From positions 62,001-126,000 of the forward strand of contig JABZFM010000014.1 in NCBI GenBank assembly GCA_014237465.1: a DNA stretch of 64,000 bases, given 5' to 3'. This document shows, piece by piece, positions 26,223 to 36,044 of this stretch (positions are counted from its first letter, which is position 1; every line of letters begins with the position of its first letter). The position numbers and the translations under genes were made by a program. The notes beneath the pieces are model-generated. The model saw nothing but the letters and a program-made list of their open reading frames with translations. It ran no database searches and was not told the DNA's origin. This DNA comes from Desulfobacteraceae bacterium (GTDB lineage Bacteria; Desulfobacterota; Desulfobacteria; Desulfobacterales; Desulfosalsimonadaceae).

Positions 26223-27815
26223 ATGTTTAAAGTCATGATCAGAGACACCATGTCCCCGGTGGCAAAAGAAATACTGGAAGCCACCGGCAAAATCGAGGTG
26301 GTTGTGGATAATGATAAGGCGACAAATGATCCTTCCGTATTGTCAGAAATTATCGGGGAGTTTGACGGACTGGCAGTAAGAAGCGGAACCCGGGTGACCC
26401 AGGAGGTCCTGAACCATGCCCCCCGTTTGAAAGTGATCGGCCGCGCCGGTATCGGGGTGGATAATATCGATTTGAAAGCATCCACCCGGCAGGGGGTTGT
26501 GGTGATGAACGCCCCGGGCGGAAACACCGTCACCACGGCCGAGCATGCAATATCCATGATGCTCTCCCTTGCCAGAAATATCCCCCAGGCAACCGCATCG
26601 TTAAGAGATGCAAAATGGGAAAAAAAGCAGTTGATCGGAGTGGAGGTCTTTGGAAAAACATTGGGTATCAGCGGGCTTGGGAATATCGGCCGTATAGTGG
26701 CTGATCTGGCCAGGGGGCTGAAAATGAAGGTGATTGCATCAGATCCCTATGTCAGCAAAGAAGCTGCCGGAAAACTCGGCGTCCGCCTGGTTTCGTTTGA
26801 AAAAGTGCTGGCGGAGTCGGATTTTATTTCACTGCATGTCCCCCGATTAAAAGAAACAATCAATATGATCAACACCGACACCCTCTCAAAAATGAAACCA
26901 GGCGTAAGGATTATCAACTGTTCCCGGGGAGAAGTGGTGAATTTAGATGACCTGCACAATGCCATTGAAAGCGGTCATGTGGCCGGCGCGGCCCTGGATG
27001 TGTTTCCCCAGGAGCCCCCGGATCCTTCTTTGAAAATTTTAAAAAATCCCCGGGTTATTTTGTCGCCGCACCTGGGGGCCAGTACGGGAGAAGCCCAGGT
27101 GAATGTCGCGCGTATGATCGCTGAACAAATGTCGGCGTATCTGCTGGAAGGCGTGATTACCAATGCCGTTAATTTTCCTTCTGTATCCATGGAAGAAATG
27201 GAACGGCTCAGACCCTATCTCGATCTGGCTGAAAAAATGGGCTCCATGATGGGGCAGCTGATCCGGGCACCCCATGATATCACCATCGACTATAGCGGCG
27301 ATATTGCCACTCTTGCCATGAGACCGGTGACCCATGCGCTGCTCAAGGGGCTGCTGAGCGCTTTTACCGATAAGCCGATTAATTATGTCAATGCCCGGGA
27401 AATGGCAAAGTCCAAGGGGATCGGTATTAAAGAAGCGGTTTCCCAGGAAGACAGTGTGTTTTCAAGCCTGATTAAACTCAAGATTGAAGCCACAGACGAG
27501 AAACCGGATGAAATCTGGGGGACCATTTACGAAAAAAAATATCCGCGCCTGGTCCGGATCGGAAAGGTCTACCTGGACGCCATACCGGACGGCTCCATGA
27601 TCGTGATTCAAAACGTTGACAAACCGGGGGTGATCGGGAATGTCGGCACAACCCTTGGAAAGCATAATGTTAATATCGGGCGGTTTCAGCTTGGCCGTCG
27701 GGATGACCGGGCGGTTTGCCTGGTGAATATTGATACACCGGTGGATGAATTGGTGCTTTCAGAAATTAAAGGCCTACCGAATATACTTTCCGTCAAACAG
27801 ATTTTTCTTGGGTAG
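26223..27815 (+). CDS. serA: D-3-phosphoglycerate dehydrogenase
   Basis: A 530-residue long-form SerA. It has a substrate-domain start, DGLAVRSGTRVT, then GRAGIGVDNIDLKA, the Rossmann loop LGISGLGNIGRIVADLA, NCSRGEVVNLDDL, LDVFPQEPP and the active-site HLGAST, followed by the intervening ASB domain and a C-terminal ACT domain (VIQNVDKPGVIGNVGTTLG). It catalyses the first step of serine synthesis, 3-phosphoglycerate to 3-phosphohydroxypyruvate with NAD. The ACT domain suggests serine feedback. It stands alone, with AAAGGA before the ATG. Confidence 0.95.
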   Translation: MFKVMIRDTMSPVAKEILEATGKIEVVVDNDKATNDPSVLSEIIGEFDGLAVRSGTRVTQEVLNHAPRLKVIGRAGIGVDNIDLKASTRQGVVVMNAPGGNTVTTAEHAISMMLSLARNIPQATASLRDAKWEKKQLIGVEVFGKTLGISGLGNIGRIVADLARGLKMKVIASDPYVSKEAAGKLGVRLVSFEKVLAESDFISLHVPRLKETINMINTDTLSKMKPGVRIINCSRGEVVNLDDLHNAIESGHVAGAALDVFPQEPPDPSLKILKNPRVILSPHLGASTGEAQVNVARMIAEQMSAYLLEGVITNAVNFPSVSMEEMERLRPYLDLAEKMGSMMGQLIRAPHDITIDYSGDIATLAMRPVTHALLKGLLSAFTDKPINYVNAREMAKSKGIGIKEAVSQEDSVFSSLIKLKIEATDEKPDEIWGTIYEKKYPRLVRIGKVYLDAIPDGSMIVIQNVDKPGVIGNVGTTLGKHNVNIGRFQLGRRDDRAVCLVNIDTPVDELVLSEIKGLPNILSVKQIFLG

Positions 27816-27967
27816 CGTGAAGCTGTTTGACATCAGGGAAAAGCTGAATCATCTGGGCGGCCGTTGAATCATCGACTCAATTCCCGGGAAGGGCACTTCC
27901 ATCTGCATGCAGGTGCTGCTGCAGATGCGCAATTGACCAGCCTGCCTTTAATTGTCTCCTGACGTTT

Positions 27968-28786
27968 TCAATTTTTCGGACCTTTATAAACCCGGTTGAT
28001 TTGAAAATCCACCACCGCCCGTCCCATAAACGGAAGGAGTTTTTCAAACCGGGTGACAATGCGGGTGGCGATTCCTGGGATGATTTCAAACCGGTTCTTT
28101 TCAATTCCTTTAATGATTTCGTCTGCCACTTTATCCGCCGTGAGAATGGGTATGGCTTGGGCCATGATTTTGTTTTCTTCTGTTCGGTAAGAATTGATCT
28201 CATCCACCATGGGCGAGTCAAACTCCGGCGGATATACAATATGAACGGCAATGTTCTGATGTTTGAGTTCGGCCCGGAGAGAACCGGTCAGGCCTGTCAA
28301 GGCATGCTTGGACGCACAATACGCGGAATAACCGAAGACGCCCATTAAACCGGCCACGGAACTGATATTGACGATCCGTCCCCCGCCATTACTTTTGAAG
28401 TAAGGTAGAGCGGATTGAATGCAGTGGAGTGTGCCGAAAAAATTAATGTCCATGACTTCCCGGAACGTTTCAATGCTTTGATTTTCAAAATACCCCTCAC
28501 GGAGAATACCGGCGGAATTGATTAAAATATCCGGTGCCTCCATTTGTTTAGAGATGTATTTGAATGTTTTTTCAACGGCTTTGCTGTCTGCCACGTCACA
28601 TGGATACACTTCAATTGTCTGCCCTTCCAGACCAAGATTTAAAAGTTCTTTTTTGACAGCCGACAGTTTTTTTTCGTCCCTGGCAACCAGTGCCAGACGG
28701 GCACCTTTTTTAATCAGCCGTTGTGAGAGTGATTTTCCGACACCTGAAGATCCTCCGGTGATGATAATTTTTTTTCCGTCAAACAT
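27968..28786 (-). CDS. SDR family oxidoreductase (3-ketodihydrosphingosine-reductase-like)
   Basis: About 272 residues: TGGSSGVGKSL cofactor loop, NSAG, NISSVAG serine and YCASK Tyr/Lys, with a C-terminal extension (YPPEFDSPMVDEIN) resembling 3-ketodihydrosphingosine reductases and related lipid SDRs. A frame extends to 28801, but ATG at 28786 has GGAG 6 bases upstream and gives the usual start MFDGKKIIITGG. It starts 12 bases from the end of arfB on the same strand, forming a two-gene unit. A role in sphingolipid or other long-chain keto reduction is inferred. Confidence 0.85.
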   Translation of the reverse strand: MFDGKKIIITGGSSGVGKSLSQRLIKKGARLALVARDEKKLSAVKKELLNLGLEGQTIEVYPCDVADSKAVEKTFKYISKQMEAPDILINSAGILREGYFENQSIETFREVMDINFFGTLHCIQSALPYFKSNGGGRIVNISSVAGLMGVFGYSAYCASKHALTGLTGSLRAELKHQNIAVHIVYPPEFDSPMVDEINSYRTEENKIMAQAIPILTADKVADEIIKGIEKNRFEIIPGIATRIVTRFEKLLPFMGRAVVDFQINRVYKGPKN

Positions 28787-28797
28787 ATGTTTCTCCA

Positions 28798-29223
28798 TCA
28801 ATCTTTGCCGGGAATAATCTTTGCCCGGTGTTTCTTGATCATGCTGTGATGTTTTTTGTCATTTATACGTCGTTGTTTGGCCTTTTTAGATACTTTTGTT
28901 TTTTTTCGTGGTGGCGGGTCCGTCAGCGCTTCTTTCAGTAATTCCGCAAAACGTTCGATGGCCGTCTCCCGGTTGGCAACCTGGCTTCGATGACGCTGTG
29001 ATATGACCCTGAGCCTTTTGTCCTTACTGACGCGGGTTTTCAGGCGCGACATGATCTGGTTCTTTTGCTCCAAAGTCAGGCTGGGTGATTGTCCCACATC
29101 AAACCACAGCGTAATCCGGGTGTTGACCTTGTTGACATGCTGTCCGCCCGGACCGCTGCTTCGCGTGGCTGAAAATTTAAGTTCGTCTTCGGCAATTGAC
29201 AGGTTATCTGTGATCTGAATCAT
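28798..29223 (-). CDS. arfB: Peptidyl-tRNA hydrolase ArfB (ribosome rescue)
   Basis: A 141-residue protein of ArfB/YaeJ length. It carries the release-factor motif SSGPGGQHVNKVNTR, whose GGQ hydrolyses peptidyl-tRNA, and a basic C-terminal tail (KKTKVSKKAKQRR and following) that enters the empty mRNA channel of stalled ribosomes. It lacks the stop-codon recognition domains of RF1/RF2, as expected. It is a backup to tmRNA rescue, of interest here because the tmRNA 3' end is the apparent integration site of the islets at 49-61 kb. Confidence 0.94.
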   Translation of the reverse strand: MIQITDNLSIAEDELKFSATRSSGPGGQHVNKVNTRITLWFDVGQSPSLTLEQKNQIMSRLKTRVSKDKRLRVISQRHRSQVANRETAIERFAELLKEALTDPPPRKKTKVSKKAKQRRINDKKHHSMIKKHRAKIIPGKD

Positions 29224-29305
29224 GGGGCTATTTCATATATCCAGTTTGATTAATTGATTTTTAAATAATATCTATAGCATTTCAATGGCAGAAAAAAAAT
29301 AAAAA

Positions 29306-29335
29306 AGCCCGCATCCGATTGTTCGGACACGGGCT
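29306..29335. terminator. Intrinsic terminator hairpin, minus-strand use favoured
   Basis: AGCCCG and CGGGCT pair around a smaller TCCGA / TCGGA stem. On the minus strand the stem is followed directly by a run of six T, so it should end transcription from the small gene at 29447-29563. A shorter T run also follows on the plus side about 6 bases away. Confidence 0.75.
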
Positions 29336-29446
29336 GGAAGTTTTTCAAACCGGGTTTTTCTTAAAAAATTGATTCCGTGATAAGTTAATAATTGTAGTGT
29401 TTGGGGCATTTTCATAAACAATTGCCCCGGTGAGAGGAAGGTTACT

Positions 29447-29563
29447 TTACTCCGCTACAAGATGTTCGTCTCCGAGAAAATTTGTTCTCATTTTACTGAG
29501 GACTTTTTTAAGTTCAGCGATAATTTCTTCAAAGTCCCTGATGATAATTTTTTTGATTTTCAT
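29447..29563 (-). CDS. Small basic/amphipathic protein, 38 residues
   Basis: A short open frame with a strong GGAGG ribosome site 6-7 bases before the ATG at 29563 and a good terminator about 110 bases beyond its stop. Its sequence (MKIKKIIIRDFEEIIAELKK and following) would form an amphipathic helix. The frame is open to 29662, but only the internal ATG has a ribosome site. No family recognised. From 29664 to 30105 I see no other gene. Confidence 0.5.
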   Translation of the reverse strand: MKIKKIIIRDFEEIIAELKKVLSKMRTNFLGDEHLVAE

Positions 29564-30105
29564 GGCATCCTCCGTCTTTTCATTGATGAAGTTTTTTGTT
29601 TTTGACTGGTTTGTTTGAAACCTGATCCATTCGAATCGCTTCTTAGGGAATATATAATACAAACATCGTGCCAGATCTTTAAGGGACAGGTTAACTTCTT
29701 GTTATCTTAATGTTAAATTAATTTTTTAAGGAAAGATGCGGTTTTTAAACAGCCGGGAATCATTCATTCTATGTACATGGGATGTGCAGGAAAGGTATAG
29801 ACTGCAATCAGTGTGCAGCATTTCAGAGGGATCGCACTAGTGAAGCGGTTGGCAAGATGTCAGCTCATGTTAGGTTGTTGGAAATGACAATATGATGTAG
29901 GAACCATTATACATTTCCAAACCCTTTTTTTTGTTCCTTTACAAGGCTTCCATTATTTATTAGATTTTTTTATATTATCATTTAAACTGCATCTGGATAA
30001 GGCCTTTTACGCCAAACTGAAAAAGACGGCATTCTCTGGTTCGTGATTGGCGGGCTTTGTAGCTGCCAGAGCGATCCTGTTATCTGGAAGAAAGGGAGAA
30101 AGTTT

Positions 30106-30819
30106 ATGTCATTAGTGGAATACAAAATAGACGAACAAGTAGCAATCTTGACCTGGAACAGCGGAGAAAATCGTTACAACCCCGACTTTTTAAAAGCCCA
30201 TCTGGACACCATGGCAGAAATCGAAGAAAACACCGACGCCCGCGTGCTTGTTGTTCGGTCTGCCCATGAAAAAATCTGGTGCAATGGAATCGATCTGGAA
30301 TGGCTGGCGCCGGTTATATTTGAGGGAGACAAAGCGCCTGTAAAAAAATTCTTCTTCCAGCTAAACGATTTTTTCCGGAGTTTTCTCTCCAGCCCTTTGA
30401 TCACGGTGGCTTGTATGAATGGCCACGCCTTTGCCGGCGGCGTCATGGTAGCTTGCACCTGCGACTATCGTTACATGAGAAGCGACCGCGGATTTCTCTG
30501 TATTCCTGAAGTGGATCTGGGCATGCGTTTTCTCCCCGGCATGCTGGCCATTTTGAAAAATTCCATCTCCGGCCACACTATCAAGGATATGGCGCTTTCT
30601 GGAAGGCGTTTGACGGCAGAGCAATGTCTGACTGCAGGCATTATCCAGAAAGCGTGTCATGTGGACGAATTGATAGATGAAACTCTTGCTTTCGCCAAAA
30701 CGCTTATCAAAGAGCGTGCTGTGGTGGCTGCCATCAAAAGGGATCTGTATTCCGAAGTGCTGAGAGTGATGGACATCGAAGATCCTGTGGTTATTCACGC
30801 AGGCGGGTGGAGTGTTTAG
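30106..30819 (+). CDS. Enoyl-CoA hydratase/isomerase family protein
   Basis: About 237 residues of the crotonase fold. An oxyanion-hole region KIWCNGIDLEWL and the second strand-helix segment MNGHAFAGGVMVACTCDYRYM are clear. The usual catalytic glutamates of hydratases are not obvious: the segment CIPEVDLGM has one candidate. The protein could be an isomerase or a delta3,delta2-enoyl-CoA-type enzyme. The ATG at 30106 has GGGAGAA upstream; the longer frame from 30043 has none. It stands alone, convergent with the sigma-54 activator gene. Confidence 0.85.
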   Translation: MSLVEYKIDEQVAILTWNSGENRYNPDFLKAHLDTMAEIEENTDARVLVVRSAHEKIWCNGIDLEWLAPVIFEGDKAPVKKFFFQLNDFFRSFLSSPLITVACMNGHAFAGGVMVACTCDYRYMRSDRGFLCIPEVDLGMRFLPGMLAILKNSISGHTIKDMALSGRRLTAEQCLTAGIIQKACHVDELIDETLAFAKTLIKERAVVAAIKRDLYSEVLRVMDIEDPVVIHAGGWSV

Positions 30820-30910
30820 GAGCGCAGATATTACGCAACAAAATTATTCATAAATTTTCTATATGACTCTGCATATTATTGATCATGCGAGAACCGGGGT
30901 GCCCGGATCT

Positions 30911-32398
30911 TCATTCTACCACATCACCCTTCCAGTCCTGAATATATTTTTTAACCGTTCTCCGGTCCAGGCCGGTTCTGCGGGCCACTTCCTCGAATGT
31001 CTGGTGACGCTGATACAGCAGGTAGCAATAGCCGGAGGTCAGACGGTAGGAATCAATATTTCCCTGATCAATCCCGTTCATCAGTGTCTGTTCCAGGTCC
31101 ATATCATTAATGGCATCATCCCCGGAATACATACCTTTTAAAAAAATCCGGCGGACGCATTGTTCCAGTTCCCGGACATTGCCCGGCCATAAATACTCCG
31201 GGCCGAGGTGGGTATCAATGATATTTCGGATTCGGATCTCCAGTTCCGGGGAAGGACGGCCAATCAGCCGTTTTATGGTGATCCCCAACAGGGTGTCCAG
31301 TTCCGAAGGGTCTTCCAGGGTGCGCTGGCGCAGGGGAGGAACGACAATAATATCGGAGCAGAGCCGGTAATAGAAATCATCACGAAAGATTCCTTCCCCG
31401 CGAAGTTTTTTCAAGGGCCGGTTGGTGGCCGTAATCACCCGGCCCTGAAAACGGTTCTTTTTCTGGCTGCCCACCGGGGTAAAAAGCCGTTCCTGAAGTA
31501 CCTGGAGCAGTTTAATCTGGATCGGCTTTGAAACTTCGCCAATTTCATCCAGCAGAATGGATCCATACGGGCTGCATTGGTCAAATACGCCCTGGTAATT
31601 TTCAATAGCGCCGGTAAACGCTCCTTTTTTATGGCCAAAAAGTGCGGATTCGATCAGGGTCTCCGGATATTGCGATAAATTCAATGATACAAAAGACCGT
31701 GTAAAGCTTTCCTCAAAACTTTTTTTGCGTTTATCCAGGGGGATAAATCCGGATCTGCCGATCGCAAGCGCGGCCGTTCCCTTGCCGGTGCCTGTTTCAC
31801 CCAGCAGAAGGGTTGAAAAATCCTCCATCTTATTCCATAAATATCGGTTATAAAAATCAATATTATGCGTAAAAACGTTATTCCATAACTGCAGACGCAG
31901 GGATTTCATGCTGGCGCTGTTGCCGATCAGGCTTTGTTTGATAAAGTAAAAAGCCCGTCTCATCTGAAATCCGAGGGCAAAATAACGGCGGGATAATTCC
32001 TCGCTGAGCCCTTTGTGCATTAATGAAGAAAGGACTTCACTTAAAAATGGAATTTTGACCGGTGTATCGCCGTTTTCGATTTGATTCAGTATTAATTGGT
32101 CGAATTTATCTTTAAACCGGTAAAACACTTCAAACAGAAATGCCTTTTCAACCAGTTCCCGGTCTTCCCCCCCATAATAGGTGACATTGGCTTTACCGTT
32201 ACGCTCAAAATTTTGGAGCCAGCCGGATACTTTGTCCACTACTTTATTAATCCGTAATGATTCGGAAGCAGCAGGCGATACGCCGGATAACCGGATGTCG
32301 ATTTCCGTGCGTTCATCGCTGAAGGGGTTGGTAAAGGTCGCCCGGCAGACCTGGGTCAAGAATTCTTTTTCTTCAGAATTTAATTGTATTTTTGCCAT
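30911..32398 (-). CDS. Sigma-54-dependent transcriptional activator
   Basis: About 495 residues. A long N-terminal sensory region without a recognised domain is followed by the AAA+ core: Walker A LLGETGTGKG, the sigma-54 contact motif ..KKGAFTGAIEN, Walker B region GSILLDEIGE and the LWPGNVREL motif. It ends in a Fis-like helix-turn-helix (TFEEVARRTGLDRRTVKKYI). It should open sigma-54 promoters. The target is not evident: I found no clear GG-N10-GC promoter near its neighbours. The frame extends to 32443; ATG at 32398 is the better start. The upstream gap to 32854 shows no gene. Confidence 0.88.
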   Translation of the reverse strand: MAKIQLNSEEKEFLTQVCRATFTNPFSDERTEIDIRLSGVSPAASESLRINKVVDKVSGWLQNFERNGKANVTYYGGEDRELVEKAFLFEVFYRFKDKFDQLILNQIENGDTPVKIPFLSEVLSSLMHKGLSEELSRRYFALGFQMRRAFYFIKQSLIGNSASMKSLRLQLWNNVFTHNIDFYNRYLWNKMEDFSTLLLGETGTGKGTAALAIGRSGFIPLDKRKKSFEESFTRSFVSLNLSQYPETLIESALFGHKKGAFTGAIENYQGVFDQCSPYGSILLDEIGEVSKPIQIKLLQVLQERLFTPVGSQKKNRFQGRVITATNRPLKKLRGEGIFRDDFYYRLCSDIIVVPPLRQRTLEDPSELDTLLGITIKRLIGRPSPELEIRIRNIIDTHLGPEYLWPGNVRELEQCVRRIFLKGMYSGDDAINDMDLEQTLMNGIDQGNIDSYRLTSGYCYLLYQRHQTFEEVARRTGLDRRTVKKYIQDWKGDVVE

Positions 32399-32854
32399 GG
32401 TTCCGTGTCGTGTTTTAATGTTAAACCGGTTTAAATCGGTCAAAATTTCAGGATCATTAAAATTTCTTTTATTTTACAATAGATTCAGGTTAAACGTAAT
32501 TTTATAGTTTGTTTTTTGCCATGATACATTCAAAGTCAGATTTTTGCAAACCCGCAACCCTAAACGATTTTTTAATTTTTCTGACAAAAAGACCAATCAT
32601 GTAACTTTATTGCCGGCAGGCTTTGCCGAATCCTATTCGTAAATCAGCAATGTCTCAAATGATAAGAATAGTTTTAAAGATGATTTCTGAAGTTTTATGC
32701 GGATATCGGTATTGTAAATCGGTTAATTATCATTTATAAATTGATCCTGATTCAGTCATGATATTTATAAATTGGCAAGAGTTTTTACACTGGAAATTTG
32801 TTAAAGCTGTTTTTCATTTGAAAATTTTCAGCTGCCCCGTAAAGGCATTCATTG

Positions 32855-34720
32855 ATGTATAATCATTTTTTCGGATTTAAAGAACGTCCGTTTAAACTGG
32901 TCCCCAATCCGGATTATCTGTTTTTAAGCAAAAGCCACGAAGAAGCGTTGGCTCATTTGCGTTATGCGGTGACCGATGGGGAAGGGTTTGTTGAAATCAT
33001 CGGCGAGATCGGTACGGGCAAAACCATGCTGTGCCGGACGTTTCTTGAAAGTTTGAGTGCGGATACCGAATCCGCCTATATTTTCAACCCCCGGATGGAT
33101 GCCGTTGATCTGTTAAAAGCCATTAATGATGAATTCAGCATCCCGTCGGACCATCATTCCACAAAAGCGCTCATCGATGCCTTAAACTCATTTTTGATTG
33201 AAAAAAAGGCTGCGGGGAAAAATGTCATTCTTTTAATCGATGAAGCTCAGAATCTGAGCAAGGAAGTGCTGGAGCAGATCCGCCTTTTGTCCAACCTTGA
33301 AACCACAAAAGACAAGCTGCTGCAGATTATCCTGGTGGGTCAGCCGGAACTGGGAGAGATGCTGGACTCTTATGAACTGCGGCAGCTGGGACAGCGCATC
33401 TCATTAAGCTGCCGGCTGCATCCCCTGACATATTCCGAGACTAAACAATATATTGCGCACCGCATTCATGTGGTGTCTCAAAAGTCTGCGGCTGTTTTTT
33501 CAAAAAGCGCGATCCGGCGGATTTATAAATTTTCAAGGGGTATTCCCCGTCTGATTAATATGGCGTGTGATCGTTCGCTGCTCACCGCCTATGGACGTCA
33601 CCGTCTGAAAGTGTCCGGCCCGATTGCAAAGTCAGCGATACTGGAACTGGCCACCAGTGGAGACATCAATCGAAATCTTCTGACGGGGAACGCAAAAAGA
33701 CTTTTTGCCCTTTCAACCCTGTGTGTCGTCCTCCTGGTCGGTTTATTTTTCCACTCGGATATATGGCATATAATTTCAAAAGCCCCATCAACAGACACGC
33801 CGGCTTCCGTAATTGAAATGGAAACAATTCTGCCCAAAGCTTCTACGCTCGTTCAAGCCCGGAAATCATTGCCTGAAACGGAGAAAACCTCAGATGATCT
33901 TTCAGGCGAACTTGAACAAAGGCCAGCCCGGGACAGCCGGGTCATTGAACCGGCATCTGAAATTAAAAACGATACGCAGCCCATTGACTTTCAGCAACTG
34001 CTGATTTACGGCGGCGTGATATTTTCAAAAAACGCATCATTTGAGAGTTTGTTGCAAGCATGGGGGATGCGTGAAAATTCTCCGCATGATCTAGATGAGA
34101 TATCTGATGATCTGGCTTTTTTTTCTCTGGCCGCACAGCAGAACGGGCTTGTCGTCACCCCGATTGCCGGAAATCTTGAGCGGATTGTGCAGTTAAATAT
34201 TCCGGCGATTTTAAAATTCAACCATCATTCAGGCGTTGACCCGGTGTATTTAACGGCGATTAAAGTGACGCCGGATACCATGATATTTTCAGGGGATGAC
34301 TCCTTATCAGCAATTGCGGTGCCGTATGCATGGATTATGGAAAACTGGAGCGGCAGCGGATTTGTTTTCTGGAAAAATTTTTATAATTATCAGGGAACCA
34401 TTCCTGTCGATGCCCCGGGGGAATCGGTTATTACATTAAAGCTGCACCTTCGGGATATCGGGTATCAGCATATTGAAATCAGCGGAACATACGACCTGGC
34501 AACGCAGATGGCAATAAAAGCCATTCAGGCGCGGCACGGCATTCCCATTGACGGGTATGTGGGGCCGCTGACGAAGATCGTGCTGTACAATGAGAAACAA
34601 TCGCTGGCGATCCCGCACCTGTGGGAGCAGATGACGATTCCCGATGAAGTCACGGGTATGGGAATAACGCAAAAGGCGCCGGAACGGGTTTTGCCGAACC
34701 CGGAACCGCCTAATAACTAA
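32855..34720 (+). CDS. gspA: GspA/ExeA-type AAA ATPase with peptidoglycan-binding domain
   Basis: About 621 residues: FGFKERPFKLVPNPDYLFLS is the ExeA/GspA opening, with Walker A GEIGTGKTMLC, Walker B LLIDEAQN and a membrane span near residue 285 (LFALSTLCVVLLVGLFF). After a peptidase-C39-like segment comes a C-terminal peptidoglycan-binding domain (LKLHLRDIGYQ ... GPLTKIVLYNE). GspA and GspB form an inner-membrane complex that helps place the type II secretin through the cell wall. The ATG at 32855 follows a TTG that is less likely. The gspB gene follows after 13 bases. Confidence 0.9.
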   Translation: MYNHFFGFKERPFKLVPNPDYLFLSKSHEEALAHLRYAVTDGEGFVEIIGEIGTGKTMLCRTFLESLSADTESAYIFNPRMDAVDLLKAINDEFSIPSDHHSTKALIDALNSFLIEKKAAGKNVILLIDEAQNLSKEVLEQIRLLSNLETTKDKLLQIILVGQPELGEMLDSYELRQLGQRISLSCRLHPLTYSETKQYIAHRIHVVSQKSAAVFSKSAIRRIYKFSRGIPRLINMACDRSLLTAYGRHRLKVSGPIAKSAILELATSGDINRNLLTGNAKRLFALSTLCVVLLVGLFFHSDIWHIISKAPSTDTPASVIEMETILPKASTLVQARKSLPETEKTSDDLSGELEQRPARDSRVIEPASEIKNDTQPIDFQQLLIYGGVIFSKNASFESLLQAWGMRENSPHDLDEISDDLAFFSLAAQQNGLVVTPIAGNLERIVQLNIPAILKFNHHSGVDPVYLTAIKVTPDTMIFSGDDSLSAIAVPYAWIMENWSGSGFVFWKNFYNYQGTIPVDAPGESVITLKLHLRDIGYQHIEISGTYDLATQMAIKAIQARHGIPIDGYVGPLTKIVLYNEKQSLAIPHLWEQMTIPDEVTGMGITQKAPERVLPNPEPPNN

Positions 34721-34733
34721 GGGAGTCCAGGAC

Positions 34734-35585
34734 GTGAGCGCCATCTTAAAGGCATTAAAAAAACTGGAACAGGATACCGCTGCAAATACCGGTGCGTCTT
34801 CACTAGGGAGTATCAAAGGCCAGAACCCGAGACGATCGAAATCAATCATTGTTCCGGGTCTGATTGTCTTCTCCCTATGCATTCTCACAGGTGTCGGGAT
34901 ATCGTTTTTTGTTCAAAAACCCTCTGCTCCTGAATCACCGACAGCCCTTTTCAAAGATGAAAAACCGGTGTCGGCGATAAAAACTCAAGAAAAAAATGAA
35001 AACCGGAACAGGGTAGCTGAGATTGACAACCAAAAGCAGAAAAAACCGGTTGTTGCAGCACCGGGGGTTGAATTTTCAACAACCCACCCCATTTTGGACG
35101 ATAACCGGCAGACAAATTACAGAAATGAAATCCAGAAACCGATGGATGCGCAGACGCATGGAATACCGGTTTCTCCGCCGGACTCTGTCCGGACTGCAGA
35201 CCCGTTCGCAGCGATAATGCCCACGCCGACTGCGGAAGATGAAAGTAGTCAGCCCATTGAAGAAAATGCGGAACCGGCAGCCACGCGTCAACCTGAAATC
35301 AGCATCAGTGAATCACCTGTCCCGGTAATAACAGACAATATTTTTTCCGGTGAACCGGTCATAAGGAAGACCGAACCAACTGTTGAAATCCTTGATGACC
35401 CCTCCATTGATCTTCAGGCCATTTCCTGGTCGACTGACGCGGATAAACGTATGGCAATCATTAACGGCAAAATTTGCAGGGAAAAAGATCGTGTCGCTGG
35501 ATATGTGGTTCAAGCCATCCATTCCGGCGATGTGATTATCTCAAAAGGGTCTGTTTCAGGAAAACTGGTTTTTAAGATTCGTTAA
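34734..35585 (+). CDS. gspB: GspB/ExeB-like general secretion protein
   Basis: A 283-residue protein with a GTG start. A short cytoplasmic MSAILKALKKLEQD is followed by a membrane helix near residues 40-62 (SIIVPGLIVFSLCILTGVGI), a long low-complexity Pro/Glu-rich linker and a C-terminal GspB domain (LQAISWSTDADKRMAIINGK). This is the normal layout of GspB, partner of the GspA ATPase just upstream. It should act in the periplasm in type II secretion or pilus assembly. No other gsp genes are in the window. Confidence 0.88.
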   Translation: MSAILKALKKLEQDTAANTGASSLGSIKGQNPRRSKSIIVPGLIVFSLCILTGVGISFFVQKPSAPESPTALFKDEKPVSAIKTQEKNENRNRVAEIDNQKQKKPVVAAPGVEFSTTHPILDDNRQTNYRNEIQKPMDAQTHGIPVSPPDSVRTADPFAAIMPTPTAEDESSQPIEENAEPAATRQPEISISESPVPVITDNIFSGEPVIRKTEPTVEILDDPSIDLQAISWSTDADKRMAIINGKICREKDRVAGYVVQAIHSGDVIISKGSVSGKLVFKIR

Positions 35586-35626
35586 TTTTAAAAATCTTTT
35601 TCTTGCTGATTTGGACATAAACGCTT

Positions 35627-35710
35627 TTTCAATATCTTACATTCCGTTTCAAAAGTCACTGGTTGCCATTTAACTTCACTGTTTTTAGTTTACCGACTGT
35701 TTACCGACTA
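35627..35710. repeat. Orphan copy of islet-boundary repeat with tandem GTTTACCGACT
   Basis: The stretch starting TCAATATCTTACATTCCG and continuing to about 35686 is a diverged copy of the 60-bp block also found at about 52063-52122 and 59800-59857. Right after it GTTTACCGACT occurs twice in tandem, in the place where the other copies have paired GGCACAATT repeats. No tmRNA-like core is seen here. It probably marks an old integration boundary. Confidence 0.6.
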
Positions 35711-35763
35711 TCACTCTTGCCCCCAAAAAAGTTTCATGCATGAAACGTCAACAGGTGGACGTC

Positions 35764-35967
35764 ACGCCAGGATAAGACCTGCGCTTTGGATCGGTGCGCG
35801 CAAATTCCCGTATGTCCAAGGCTTCCAATGACACATAGGGCTTTTCCGGGAACGCCATCCGGCATAGGGTGGTTTTACCTGATTGGCGCGGGCCCGTGAC
35901 CACGACTACGGGGTAATAATCTGAAAGTTCAAGTAATTTTTTATTGCTTTTAGCAGGAGGGGGGGAT
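35764..35967 (-). pseudogene. AAA_14/DUF4143 ATPase, N-terminal remnant
   Basis: On the minus strand an open stretch reads LLELSDYYPVVVVTGPRQSG, then KTTLCRMAFPEKPYVSLEA and REFARTDPK, the unmistakable Walker A start of an AAA_14/DUF4143 ATPase. Intact genes of this family (two occur at 55372 and 58271) run over 400 codons; here about 65 remain. It lies next to an orphan islet-boundary repeat, so the pair looks like the ruin of another islet of the 49-61 kb type. Confidence 0.82.
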
Positions 35968-36044
35968 AACCGTCAGTGTTGATTTTTAACATATTGATTT
36001 TTTGTGATGGTTTATAGATTTTTATGAGATGTAGAAAAAAGTAT

